Made by a program: the position numbers and the translations under genes. Positions 41,148 to 50,045 of a stretch of 64,000 nucleotides of DNA are shown in pieces. Origin of the DNA: Kofleriaceae bacterium (GTDB taxonomy: Bacteria > Myxococcota_A > Polyangia > Haliangiales > Haliangiaceae); the NCBI GenBank assembly GCA_025357755.1, contig JANXOP010000163.1, forward strand, positions 40,099 to 104,098, given 5' to 3'. The notes below the pieces were generated by a model. The model was not told the DNA's origin, made no database searches, and worked only from the letters and a program-made list of their open reading frames with translations. Numbering within the stretch: position 1 is the first letter of the stretch; the number at the start of each line of letters is the position of its first letter.

Positions 41148-42632
41148 ATGCTGCTTCCATCTCTGTTCGCGTTCTGCGGGTTCTACGTCGGCGGCGCGAA
41201 GGCCGAGATGTACAACAACGCGACCGAGGTCGTCTTGATGCGCCACGGCACCACGACGGTGCTGTCGATGCAGAACAACTACCAGGGCCCACCCGAAGGC
41301 TTCGCGCTCGTGGTCCCCGTACCGACGGTGATCAAACAAGATCAAGTGAAGACGCTGCCGAGAGAGATCTTCGACAAGATCGATACGCTCGGTGCGCCGC
41401 GCCTCGTCGAGTACTGGGAACAAGACCCGTGCAACGCGCCGAGGTACGAGCTCTCGAACAACATCGCTCAGGTCACCAGTGTCGGGTCGCGCGAGGACGA
41501 GGACGAATCCGACAAGCCCGCGAAGGACTACCAGGTTCACGTCGAGGCGCGGTTCTCCGTCGGCGAATACAACATCGAGGTGCTCTCGGCGAAGGCCTCC
41601 ACGGGCCTCCAAGACTGGCTCACCGATCACCACTACTCGATCCCCGCGAACGCCGAACCCCTGCTCCGGCCGTACATCGTGCAGGGCATGAAGTGGTTCG
41701 TCGCGAAGGTCGATCCGAAGAAGGTCACTTTCAGGCCGAGCGACGGCGGTACGAAGATGGCGACGCTATCGCCGCTGCGGTTCTCGTACGACAGCCAGGA
41801 CTTCACGCTGCCGATCCGGCTCGGCCTCGCAAACTCCAAGGGCACGCAAGATCTGATCGTCAACGTGCTCGCGCCGAACAACACGCGCTACGAAGTCGCG
41901 AACTATCCGAACATCACGATCCCGACGAACCTGCCGGTCAACGATGCGGTGCGCACGCGGTTCGGCGAGTTCTACGCGGCGCTGTTCGATCACGCCCTCG
42001 AGGCAAAACCGGGTGCCGTGGTCACCGAGTACGCGTGGGATGCGAGCTCCTGCGATCCGTGTCCGGGCCCCACGCTCGACGGCAACGACCTCCAGACCTT
42101 CGGCGGCGACGTGCTCGGTGCGCGCTATCGCGACGTCAACGGCTACACGTTGACCCGCTTGCACGCGCGCTACGGCAAGGAGGTCAAGGACGATCTGTCG
42201 TTCCGTGCGGTCGAGCCGATCGCCGGCGGCCGGGGGGTTCCCGACGCGCATGGCGAGATGTCGTCGAAGGTCACGAACGAAGGCCTCAACAACTTTCAGG
42301 GCCGGTACGTCATCCTCCATCCGTGGGACGGCCCGGTCGCGTGTGAAGGTCCGCGCCGGGGTACGTGGGGCGGCCCGACCGGTAGCCAACAGCTCGCGAC
42401 GCCGGTCCTCGCGGCGACGAACCTCGCGTTCGCACCACGCGGCAAGGTCGAGCTCGCGTCGTTGCTCGCGAAGGACGTGCCCGAGGTAGGCCTCCTCTCG
42501 AGCAAGGCCGCCGCACCACCGATCGCGGTGCGACAACAAGGCTGCGGATGCACCACGACTGATAGCGGCGTCGAAGCGCTGGTCGGATTCGCCGCCGTCG
42601 GCCTCGTGTTGCGCCGTCGCCGCCGGGTGTAA
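41148..42632 (+). CDS. DUF2330 protein with Cys-containing C-terminal sorting tail
   Basis: 494 residues from ATG 41148 (GTG 41142 is also in frame). Signal peptide 'MLLPSLFAFCGFYVGGAKA', then a DUF2330 domain: 'TEVVLMRHGTTTVLSMQNNYQGPPEGFALVVPVP', 'VKTLPREIFDKIDTLGAPRLVEYWE'. The C-terminus is 'GCGCTTTDSG' followed by a hydrophobic helix (VEALVGFAAVGLVL) and RRRRRV, i.e. a Cys motif, membrane segment and Arg cluster as in MYXO-CTERM sorting signals. It is probably processed and attached at the cell surface. The function of DUF2330 is unknown. Confidence 0.82.
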   Translation: MLLPSLFAFCGFYVGGAKAEMYNNATEVVLMRHGTTTVLSMQNNYQGPPEGFALVVPVPTVIKQDQVKTLPREIFDKIDTLGAPRLVEYWEQDPCNAPRYELSNNIAQVTSVGSREDEDESDKPAKDYQVHVEARFSVGEYNIEVLSAKASTGLQDWLTDHHYSIPANAEPLLRPYIVQGMKWFVAKVDPKKVTFRPSDGGTKMATLSPLRFSYDSQDFTLPIRLGLANSKGTQDLIVNVLAPNNTRYEVANYPNITIPTNLPVNDAVRTRFGEFYAALFDHALEAKPGAVVTEYAWDASSCDPCPGPTLDGNDLQTFGGDVLGARYRDVNGYTLTRLHARYGKEVKDDLSFRAVEPIAGGRGVPDAHGEMSSKVTNEGLNNFQGRYVILHPWDGPVACEGPRRGTWGGPTGSQQLATPVLAATNLAFAPRGKVELASLLAKDVPEVGLLSSKAAAPPIAVRQQGCGCTTTDSGVEALVGFAAVGLVLRRRRRV

Positions 42633-42641
42633 GCTCGTCGT

Positions 42642-43307
42642 GTGAGGATCCTCCTCGTGCGACACGGCGAGTCGCTCGGCAATGTCGATCCGATGGTCCA
42701 CGCGGTCACCGCCGATCATGCCGTGCCGCTGTCGACACGCGGGATCGAGCAGGCGCGCGATGCCGGCACCCAGATCGCGAAGTTCTACGCGGATCAGCTC
42801 GGCGACGAACGGCCGCACGTCCGGCTGTGGGTCAGCCCGTATCAACGGACGCGACAAACCGCGGATGCCGTGATGGAGACCGCCGCCCCGTGGATCACGG
42901 ATCGCGTCGAGCACATCCTCTTGTGCGAGCAGCAGTTCGGCTTGTTCGATGGGGTTCCCGAAGAGGACCTCCCGAAGCGCTTTCCCAACGAGCACGGCTA
43001 TTACCAGATGCAATGCCGGTTCGGCGGCAAGTTCTGGGCGCGCATGCCGCAAGGTGAGAGCCGGTTCGATGTCGCGAAGCGCATCCACCAGGCGTTCGGC
43101 ACGTTTCATCGCGATGCGCTCGAGCACGGTATTCGCGAGCTCGTGGTGATCTGCCATGGCGTCACGCTGCGCGCGTTCGTGATGATGTGGTGCCACCTGT
43201 CGCCCGAGTGGTTCGAGCACGAGAAGAATCCGAACAACTGTGCGATCCGGGTGCTCGATGCAGGAGTCGACAACGGGTACCTTTTCGAAGGGGCCGCGCC
43301 GCGCTAG
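42642..43307 (+). CDS. histidine phosphatase family protein
   Basis: 221 residues from GTG 42642. The phosphatase signature 'LLVRHGESLGN' with the phospho-accepting His9 is at the start; the second catalytic Arg is in 'SPYQRTRQTAD', and the last His in 'VVICHGVTLRAF'. The acid/base Glu is in 'EQQFGLFDGV'. This is the phosphoglycerate-mutase-like superfamily, with activities from sugar phosphatases to phosphoserine phosphatases; the exact substrate is unknown. Co-directional with the small Zn-ribbon protein gene 4 bp after. Confidence 0.92.
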   Translation: MRILLVRHGESLGNVDPMVHAVTADHAVPLSTRGIEQARDAGTQIAKFYADQLGDERPHVRLWVSPYQRTRQTADAVMETAAPWITDRVEHILLCEQQFGLFDGVPEEDLPKRFPNEHGYYQMQCRFGGKFWARMPQGESRFDVAKRIHQAFGTFHRDALEHGIRELVVICHGVTLRAFVMMWCHLSPEWFEHEKNPNNCAIRVLDAGVDNGYLFEGAAPR

Positions 43308-43310
43308 ACC

Positions 43311-43631
43311 ATGGGGATGCGGTGTAAGCGCTGCGGCAAGGAGAACCAACGCAAGGGCAGGTTCTGCGCCGAATGCGAGCTCCAGTACGATACGTGGTCG
43401 CGCCAGTACGCGACCGACATCATGTGGGTCGTGCTCGGTGGCGGCGTCGTGCTCGCGACCTCCGGGATGCTGCTGCCCTTCCTCGGCTTCGAATGGTTCG
43501 TCGCCGCGGCCGGAGCCCTCGCGGGGTGGGGCACGATCCTCGTCGGCTCGAGGCTCAACGCGAAGCGGAGAAGGAAACAGTTCTTGCGTGGAGCGACGCT
43601 GCCTCGCGCGTACCTGCCGGCACCAAAGTAG
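43311..43631 (+). CDS. small Zn-ribbon membrane protein
   Basis: 106 residues. A zinc ribbon opens the protein (C-x2-C...C-x2-C: 'MRCKRCGKENQRKGRFCAECEL'), followed by two membrane helices (about 37-57 'IMWVVLGGGVVLATSGMLLPF' and 62-80 'FVAAAGALAGWGTILVGS') and a basic tail. It resembles short zinc-ribbon membrane proteins of unknown function. The gene begins 4 bp after the histidine phosphatase gene and is convergent with the Cache kinase. Confidence 0.7.
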   Translation: MGMRCKRCGKENQRKGRFCAECELQYDTWSRQYATDIMWVVLGGGVVLATSGMLLPFLGFEWFVAAAGALAGWGTILVGSRLNAKRRRKQFLRGATLPRAYLPAPK

Positions 43632-43700
43632 CTGGCAGCGTCGAATGCGAGATCCGCAAATCCATCCGACACCCGGCGACCATCACCGCGAGCGCGCGCT

Positions 43701-45965
43701 TCAATGCCCGCTCTTCCCCATGATCGTGACATCGAACGCTTTGCTGATCGCATCGATGCCCAGATCGGCTGGCCGATCCGCCGTGCTGCGACCGGGCATG
43801 ATCACCTGGATCTCGCCCGACGGTACGTTCGGCGCTGGCTCCGGCGCGCGGTAGCCCTGCCACCACGCGAGAGCACGCGCATGCGTCCACGCGTACTCTG
43901 CGGGAAGCTCGATGTCGCGCAGCATCGCGCCGAGCATGCGCGCACTCGCGGGGCGCTCGTTCGGATCTTTCGCCAGGCATGCGCGGATCACCGTCTCGAG
44001 CTCTGGTGGAAACCACGTCGTCATCACGGAGGCGAGCGGCGGGATCTCATCGTAGATGTGGCGATGTAAGAGCTTCGCTTCGTCCACGTTGCGCGGGAAT
44101 ACCTCCGTGCCCGAGAGCAGCCACCACGCGACGCAGCCGAGCGCGTAGAGATCCGCGCGCCCGTCGAGCTGCATGCCGAGGATCTGCTCGGGCGCCATGA
44201 ACCCGGGCGTACCGAGCATCGCGCCGAGCTGGGTTAGCTTCGGTGTCTCGATGCTCTGCCTCGACGGCCGCACGGGAGCGATCGTCCTGGGCGTGGCCGG
44301 TTCGTCGAACATCTGGACGATGCCGAAATCGAGCAGCTTGCAGATATCGACTTCGTCGGCCGCGCGGCATGCGAACAAGTTCGGCGGCTTGATGTCGCGA
44401 TGAAACAGGTTCGCATCGTGCGCTTCGGCGAGCGACGCGCAGGCCTGCGAGAGCAGCTGGATCACGCGCGCCGCAGGCAGCGGTCCGAACCGCACGACGA
44501 GCGATTCGAGATCGAGCCCGTCGAGCAGCTCCATCACGTAGTAGAAGACGCCCGCTTCGGTCACGCCGTAGTCGTAGATCTCGATCGTGTGGCGCGACTT
44601 CATCGACGCGAGCACCTGTGCCTCGCGGCGAAACCGCTCGCGGATCTCGGGCGCGGACTCGGGGTTCTGCATCACCTCGGCGCGGATCAACTTGATCGCG
44701 GCTTGCCGCGCGAGCAAGCGGTGCTCGGCGCGCCAGACCTCGCCCATGCCGCCGGCACCGAGCCGCGCGACGAGCCGATAGCTGCCGAGGTCGCGCGCGC
44801 GCGCTTCGGCACTGCGCGCTGCGGTCCGCGCGAGCTGGACCTGCTTGCGCATGCGCACCACGTTCCACGCGAGGATCAACGCGAGCGAGACCGCGATCGC
44901 GAGCGCTCCCCCACTCGCGAACACGCCGCCGCGCTCGAGGCGATGCGTGGGGCCGAGCAACGTGCGAGCGGGCACCACGGTCGCGACATACCAATCGAGC
45001 GGCACGCTGACGCCCGCGCGCGTGCCACCGATCGGTGCCGCGGCGAGCAAGTACACGCCATCGGTGGTCTGCAGCTGGTGCAGCGTCACCGCTTCGCGAG
45101 CAGGATGCTGGAACAGCGCGTCGAAGACCGGATCGTGGAGGTCGCTACCGCGCACGAGCGTGTCGCTGATCGGCAGCTTCGCGGTGACCGGCGACGCGAG
45201 CACGGTGCCATCGCTCGTGAACACCACCGAGCTCGCTTGATCGAGCGCGGGTCGCGCGATGAAGCCCGAGAGGGCACCGACATCGAAATCGACGGTGGTC
45301 ACCGCGACGAGGGCGTGGTTCGCATCGTAGACCGGCTCGGTACACGTGATGCCGGTCTCGTGGCTCTTGAAGAACAAGTACGGCTCGGTCCATGCGCGTG
45401 CACCGGTCTTGACGGCGAGCTGATAGAAGCCGCGCGTCCGCGGATCGTAGTTCGTAGTCTCGGTGCGCTCGACCGCGATCGTGTCGTTCTTGATCGTGAA
45501 CCAGGTCGCACCACCCCCCTCGGCGTGGCTCTCTTGGACCTGGATCTGATGGTCCGGCATCAGCTGTGCGCCGCGGAACGTGCCATCGGGAAAGCTGATC
45601 GAAAGGAACGCGATACCTGGCCGACCGGTCATCAGGTCGTGCAAGCGGACGAGCGTATCCTCGACGGGGCGCGTGCGATCCGCGAGCACGCGCAAGCGCG
45701 CGAACAGCGGATCGGCTTGATCGAGTGCGAACGCGACATCGTTGTCGACGCTCTTGGCCTGCTCGGCGAGTTGATGGCGCGCCATCGTCTCCGAGGCTTC
45801 ACGCGTCGTGCTTCGGCCCAGCAGGATGATCACGAGGCCGACCGCGATCACGAGCATGGGCACCGTGATCAACACGCCGAGCGGCGAGGCGAGGGCCGCG
45901 GCGAACCGGACCGGTACGGGCCGACCTGCGAGCGAACCGGCGATCGTGCGATGCGGCTTAACCAC
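43701..45965 (-). CDS. Cache-sensor transmembrane Ser/Thr protein kinase
   Basis: 754 residues. Transmembrane helix 1 (about 26-50), an extracytoplasmic sensor (about 52-345) with a double-Cache pattern ('TTNYDPRTRGFYQLAVKTG', 'WTEPYLFFKSHETGITCTEPVYD', 'VVTVDFDVGAL'-like strand), helix 2 (about 352-371), then a protein kinase (395-700) with 'GAGGMGEV', Lys425, catalytic 'HRDIKPPN' (Asp524), 'DFG' (Asp546) and 'GTPGFMAPEQ'. Double Cache sensors normally precede histidine kinases or chemoreceptors; a Ser/Thr kinase output is less usual. It probably senses small molecules outside. Its start overlaps the end of the PPP phosphatase gene by 8 bases. Confidence 0.9.
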   Translation of the reverse strand: MVKPHRTIAGSLAGRPVPVRFAAALASPLGVLITVPMLVIAVGLVIILLGRSTTREASETMARHQLAEQAKSVDNDVAFALDQADPLFARLRVLADRTRPVEDTLVRLHDLMTGRPGIAFLSISFPDGTFRGAQLMPDHQIQVQESHAEGGGATWFTIKNDTIAVERTETTNYDPRTRGFYQLAVKTGARAWTEPYLFFKSHETGITCTEPVYDANHALVAVTTVDFDVGALSGFIARPALDQASSVVFTSDGTVLASPVTAKLPISDTLVRGSDLHDPVFDALFQHPAREAVTLHQLQTTDGVYLLAAAPIGGTRAGVSVPLDWYVATVVPARTLLGPTHRLERGGVFASGGALAIAVSLALILAWNVVRMRKQVQLARTAARSAEARARDLGSYRLVARLGAGGMGEVWRAEHRLLARQAAIKLIRAEVMQNPESAPEIRERFRREAQVLASMKSRHTIEIYDYGVTEAGVFYYVMELLDGLDLESLVVRFGPLPAARVIQLLSQACASLAEAHDANLFHRDIKPPNLFACRAADEVDICKLLDFGIVQMFDEPATPRTIAPVRPSRQSIETPKLTQLGAMLGTPGFMAPEQILGMQLDGRADLYALGCVAWWLLSGTEVFPRNVDEAKLLHRHIYDEIPPLASVMTTWFPPELETVIRACLAKDPNERPASARMLGAMLRDIELPAEYAWTHARALAWWQGYRAPEPAPNVPSGEIQVIMPGRSTADRPADLGIDAISKAFDVTIMGKSGH

Positions 45966-46710
45966 GCGATTCGTACACGCGTTGCGCGGGGAGCTCGAAC
46001 GCGGTCAGGAAGCCACCCTTGCCGCAGGCGGTGTCGAGGCCGACACACGCCGTGCCGGCCCAGAGATCCGTCGGATCATCGGGCGTGTAGGTCGACAGCT
46101 CGTTCGGCAACGTGCGCGTGGTCGTATGGCCGAACACGACGAGCTTGCCGCGATAATTCTCGAAGAAGTCGCGATCGCGCAGCCACAGGAGGGCGCGCGG
46201 TGGCTCGATCTCGGACGGATGTGGAAACTGGCCGCCACTGCGCTTGAGCCCGGCGTGCACGTAGATCGCGTGCTCGTCCTCGTAGAACCACTCGAGCGAC
46301 TTCATCCAGTCGACGACGTCCTCGGGAAAGAACGAACCATCGAGCATCGCGTCCATCTCTTCCGCGGTCGGCAGGTCGTCGAGCGTCGGTGTCGGCAACT
46401 GCTTGAACGAGCGATACGATTCGAGGCAGCCGTTGCCACGCGGCAACAGAAACTCCGGCCAGCCCTCGTCGATGATCTGCAGCCACGCATCCTCGTGGTT
46501 GCCGCGCAGGAACACGACCTTTGCGGGGGTCGAGGCGGCGAAGTCGCGCAGCCACTTCACGACACCGGCGGAGTCGGGGCCACGGTCGACGTAATCGCCG
46601 AGGAACACCACGGTGTCGCCAGCGGCAAGTTGTGGCACGCGCGCGAACAGCGTCTGCAAGGCCGCGAGATCACCGTGAATGTCGCCGACAGCGAACGTGC
46701 GACCTGCCAC
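45958..46710 (-). CDS. PPP-type metallophosphatase
   Basis: 250 residues. The full metal-binding set is present: 'GDIHG' (9-13), 'GDYVDRG' (38-44), 'GNHED' (70-74), 'HAGL' and 'GHT'. The GDYVDRG form is that of the PPP family (PrpA/PrpB-like, eukaryotic-type Ser/Thr phosphatases) rather than generic metallophosphoesterases. It ends within the start of the Cache-kinase gene (8-base overlap, 45958-45965), suggesting that phosphatase and kinase are made together and act on the same substrates. Confidence 0.92.
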   Translation of the reverse strand: MAGRTFAVGDIHGDLAALQTLFARVPQLAAGDTVVFLGDYVDRGPDSAGVVKWLRDFAASTPAKVVFLRGNHEDAWLQIIDEGWPEFLLPRGNGCLESYRSFKQLPTPTLDDLPTAEEMDAMLDGSFFPEDVVDWMKSLEWFYEDEHAIYVHAGLKRSGGQFPHPSEIEPPRALLWLRDRDFFENYRGKLVVFGHTTTRTLPNELSTYTPDDPTDLWAGTACVGLDTACGKGGFLTAFELPAQRVYESRG

Positions 46711-46831
46711 CTCGACATTCTAGTGTAGGAAGCCGCCACGATCTGTGGGTTCTGGCGACGATCACACCCGCGTTCGAGTTACGTCGTTTCGCTGGCTTGG
46801 CGTGGCACGAACCGTGGAAGAATGCGGTCCC

Positions 46832-47533
46832 ATGCGCACGCTGCTCGCCGCCCTTCTGGTTGTCGGTTCCACCTCCGCTGCCTTCGCGCAAGCGCCTGGC
46901 GACTACGCGGGCGACGCGTCGGGCGCGCCCGGCATGATGCCGGTCCAGCAGCCACCGATGGTCGTGGCGAACCCGTGCAACTGCGGTCGCGACGTCATGG
47001 CGGATCGCTGGGCGGTGGGTCTCTCGGTCGGCACGCTCGGCATCGCACCCGATAGTGCGCCGGACTCGACCGCGAACTTCGACATCGGCGAGCTCTCCCT
47101 CCGCTTCCGCGTCACGCCGCACCTCGAGCTCGAAGGCTCGATCGGTGGTGGCCACATGACGTACGACGACGGCACCCAGAGCACCACCAAGCTCCAGCTC
47201 GCGGCGCTCTCGCTCCGCTATCGCTTCGCGATCGAGCACGCCTGGAACTGGTGGCTGATGGGTGGCCTCGGTGTCGCCTCGATGGTCGACGACAACGCGA
47301 CCCAGGATCAGACCGACCAGGCCACGCGCGCGCTCGGCCAGTTCGGGCTCGGCCTCGAGCATCGCTGGAACCACTTCGCGCTCCAAGCCGAGCTCAAGGG
47401 TGTCGCGATGGGCGAGACCAAGGCCGAAAAAGCCGGCAACGTTGTCTATCCCCAGGGCACGCTCGGACGCACGACCTCCGGCGACACGCTCTCGGGCGGC
47501 GTCTTCACCCTCGGCGCTAGCTACTACTTCTAG
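46832..47533 (+). CDS. outer-membrane beta-barrel protein
   Basis: 233 residues from ATG 46832, chosen for the signal peptide (MRTLLAALLVVGSTSAAFAQ). After a Pro/Ala/Gly linker and a 'NPCNCGRDV' Cys pair, the protein alternates strands with turns ('WAVGLSVGTLGIAP', 'LSLRFRVTPHLELEGSIGGGHMTY', 'LAALSLRYRFAIEHAWNWWLMGGLG', 'FGLGLEHRWNHFALQAEL') and ends in the terminal aromatic 'FTLGASYYF'. This is an eight-stranded porin- or OmpA-like barrel of unknown cargo. The stop overlaps that of the convergent PCP-like gene. Confidence 0.72.
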   Translation: MRTLLAALLVVGSTSAAFAQAPGDYAGDASGAPGMMPVQQPPMVVANPCNCGRDVMADRWAVGLSVGTLGIAPDSAPDSTANFDIGELSLRFRVTPHLELEGSIGGGHMTYDDGTQSTTKLQLAALSLRYRFAIEHAWNWWLMGGLGVASMVDDNATQDQTDQATRALGQFGLGLEHRWNHFALQAELKGVAMGETKAEKAGNVVYPQGTLGRTTSGDTLSGGVFTLGASYYF

Positions 47534-49017
47534 TTCGCGACAGCGGCCTCGATCGCGGTCTGGACGACCTTCGCGAAGCGCGCCGTGGTCGCAGCGTCGA
47601 ACTCGGTCGTGTACGGCAGGTGGATGAAACCAGCGCGACCGTGGCCTTGGGCCTGGATCGCGGCGAGGTCGGCGAACATCACGTTGTTGCAGATGTAACG
47701 ACCCGGATCGGAGCTGTCCTCGGGCGCTTCACCCTCGACTTCGAGCGCGGTCGCGATCGCGGTGAGCGGCAACAGGGTCGGGCGCTCGGCCGGCGCCGCG
47801 GCATCGATCGGTTGCGCCGCGCGGATCACGCCGCGGTTATCGGGGACGCCGCCCGAGACTTCGCCGGTGTCTTGCAGGTTGTACGCGGTGTGCTCGAGCG
47901 CGATCGCATCGCCACCCTGGCCGAACGAGATCACGAGATCGGGTTGGCAACGCGCGATGACCTCGCTGACCTCGGCGGCCGCGCGGTCGTACTCGACCGG
48001 CAGGATCACGCGCATCACTCGGGCACCCCGAACGCTCGCGAGATCGAGCGCGCTGACCGCGACGCCCGAGACATTGTCGTGCGTGCCGTCGGCGGGGAAG
48101 GGCTGGAAGCCGGTGACGAGGACCTTGGCGCCGGCGCCCACGAAGTTGCAGGTTGGTGCGGTGCGCCGCAGTTGCATGCGCGCGGTCTGGGTTGCGGTGT
48201 GGATGCGGAGCTCGGCGACATCGCCGCGACTCGGTGCGAGCACGCCGGCGGGCACGTCGATCAGCTTGCGAAACGTCGTCGTGGTCTGCTTCGCGGTGCC
48301 CGCGGTGAGCAGCGCCTTATACGTGGTCGTGATGTCGACGCCGTCGAGCTCGACCTTCGTGATCGCCTTGTTCGCGGGGAGCTCGAACGTCAGGTGATCG
48401 CCATCGCTGACCATCCCGGAGCCGGGAGCGAGCACGAGGCCGAAGCGCTGCGGGAAGACCTCGACATAATCGAGATCGAGGGTCGCGTTGGCCGGTGTGA
48501 TCCGGAATTGGACGGCCGCGCCGGTGCTCGACCACGCGACCGGCACATCGATCCACTCGCCCGCGCGCAGGCGCGAGACGGTGAGCTTCGAGGTCGCGAG
48601 CGTCGCGCCGTTGGCATCGAGCACGTCGATCGTCGCGATCGTGCCGCTCGTCGCGTGCTTGCGCACCGCGAGGCGCGCATTCGCGACGAGGTCACCTGCT
48701 TGTTCGCCACCGCTGATCTTCGCGGTGCAGGCACCGGTGAGACGCAGCGCATGACCGTTCGCCGTACCTGCGCTCGCGCAGATCGTTTCGCCCTCGTTCA
48801 GCTTCGCGTTGATCGGGTGACCCGCGCCGTCGAACTTGCCGTCGAGAAAATCGCGGAGCAGGCCATGATTCGGATTGGTCGGGTCGTTTGGATCGATCGT
48901 CGGGGCCCCTGGATCGCTCGCGCAGCCGGAGACCAGCGTCGTGACGACGACCGCGGCGAGGCCGACGAGGGCGGCCGCCGTCCAACCAACGAGATGGGGT
49001 ATGGGATCCGAACGCAT
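47530..49017 (-). CDS. lipoprotein with pyroglutamyl-peptidase I-like C-terminal domain
   Basis: 495 residues from ATG 49017. Lipoprotein signal (a hydrophobic stretch ending 'VTTLVSGC', lipid Cys about 32), a middle beta-sandwich region (about 60-260), then a C15-type domain from about 280: 'VLVTGFQPFPADGTHDNVSGVAVSAL', catalytic Glu candidate in 'SFGQGGDAIALEHTAYN', nucleophile Cys in 'GRYICNNVMF' and His in 'FIHLPYTTE'. All three triad positions of the family are thus present. Classical pyroglutamyl peptidases are small soluble enzymes; a membrane-tethered form with an N-terminal domain is unusual. It probably trims pyroglutamyl ends outside the cell. Confidence 0.78.
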   Translation of the reverse strand: MRSDPIPHLVGWTAAALVGLAAVVVTTLVSGCASDPGAPTIDPNDPTNPNHGLLRDFLDGKFDGAGHPINAKLNEGETICASAGTANGHALRLTGACTAKISGGEQAGDLVANARLAVRKHATSGTIATIDVLDANGATLATSKLTVSRLRAGEWIDVPVAWSSTGAAVQFRITPANATLDLDYVEVFPQRFGLVLAPGSGMVSDGDHLTFELPANKAITKVELDGVDITTTYKALLTAGTAKQTTTTFRKLIDVPAGVLAPSRGDVAELRIHTATQTARMQLRRTAPTCNFVGAGAKVLVTGFQPFPADGTHDNVSGVAVSALDLASVRGARVMRVILPVEYDRAAAEVSEVIARCQPDLVISFGQGGDAIALEHTAYNLQDTGEVSGGVPDNRGVIRAAQPIDAAAPAERPTLLPLTAIATALEVEGEAPEDSSDPGRYICNNVMFADLAAIQAQGHGRAGFIHLPYTTEFDAATTARFAKVVQTAIEAAVAN

Positions 49018-49103
49018 GGCGATCGGGGATACAGCACCGTGCGTGCCAGATTTGCGCCTCGTGCCCACAGCCAGTTGCAGGCTACGGCAGGTCGAGTAGC
49101 CGG

Positions 49104-49949
49104 CTAGACGTCAAAAACTCCGCTCCCCAGCTCGATCACGTTTCCCGACACGTAGATTCCCTGATCGGCCGCGACCCGCAGCCCGAGCCTCGACGGGCGC
49201 TTCACGGCGACGCCCTGGCTCAGCGATCGCGACAGCGGCAGCGGCACCCCAGTCGCGATCAAGTAACCGCCGAGGTTCGCGCACGCCGAGCCGGTCGCCG
49301 GATCTTCGATCACCGCGCCGTGTTGCGTGAAGAAGAACCGCACCGTGAGCTCCTCGCCGGTGCCGGCCCAGACATACGCGAGCGCTTCGTGACCGCTGCT
49401 CTGCAAGCCATACGCTTGAATCTTGTCGGGCACTGGTCTCGCGCGCTCGACATCCTCGACGGTGGCGAGCGGGATCACGAACTGTTCGGACCCGGTGTCG
49501 ATCCACAGCGGCTCGCCCGCGATCGCACGCTCGGGTAACCCGATCATGCTCGCGATCTGCGCGCGGGTTGCCTGGGGCTTGCGCACGATCGGCGCCTTCG
49601 CGGTCCGCAAGGTCCAGCGATCTCCATCGGCGGTGACCGCGACGATGCCCGCGAGCATCTCGAGCTCCAGCGCGTCTCCGCCGAACAAGGACCTCACGAC
49701 GTGCGCGGTGCCGAGCGTCGGGTGACCGGCGAAGGGCATCTCGAAGCCGGGCGTGAAGATCCGCACGCGCGCACTGGCGAACGCCGACGGGGTAATGAAC
49801 GTGGTCTCCGAGAGGTTGAGCTGCCGCGCGAGCGCCTGCATCTGCTCGGTATCGAGTCCGGAGCCGTCCTCGAACACGCACAACGGATTTCCCGAGAGCC
49901 GGTCGCCACCGACGGTGAACACGTTGAGGATCCGGTAGGGCAGGCGCAT
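49104..49949 (-). CDS. PhzF-family isomerase-like protein
   Basis: 281 residues from 49949. PhzF hallmarks: 'NVFTVGGDRLSGNPLCVFEDG' opening, active-site Glu in 'NLSETTFI', 'MPFAGHPTLGTAHV' and the second-half 'IEDPATGSACANLGGYL'. The family has two similar lobes; the best-known member isomerises a phenazine precursor, most others are uncharacterised isomerases or epimerases. No phenazine or other biosynthetic genes are nearby, so the substrate is unknown. Confidence 0.9.
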   Translation of the reverse strand: MRLPYRILNVFTVGGDRLSGNPLCVFEDGSGLDTEQMQALARQLNLSETTFITPSAFASARVRIFTPGFEMPFAGHPTLGTAHVVRSLFGGDALELEMLAGIVAVTADGDRWTLRTAKAPIVRKPQATRAQIASMIGLPERAIAGEPLWIDTGSEQFVIPLATVEDVERARPVPDKIQAYGLQSSGHEALAYVWAGTGEELTVRFFFTQHGAVIEDPATGSACANLGGYLIATGVPLPLSRSLSQGVAVKRPSRLGLRVAADQGIYVSGNVIELGSGVFDV

Positions 49950-50045
49950 GCCGCGACTAGAGCGGATGTGACGCGTCATCGCAAGGCACACATCGGCGGC
50001 GAACACGCCAATACACCGCTCGCCGGCGCGGCCGATTTCTCACCC

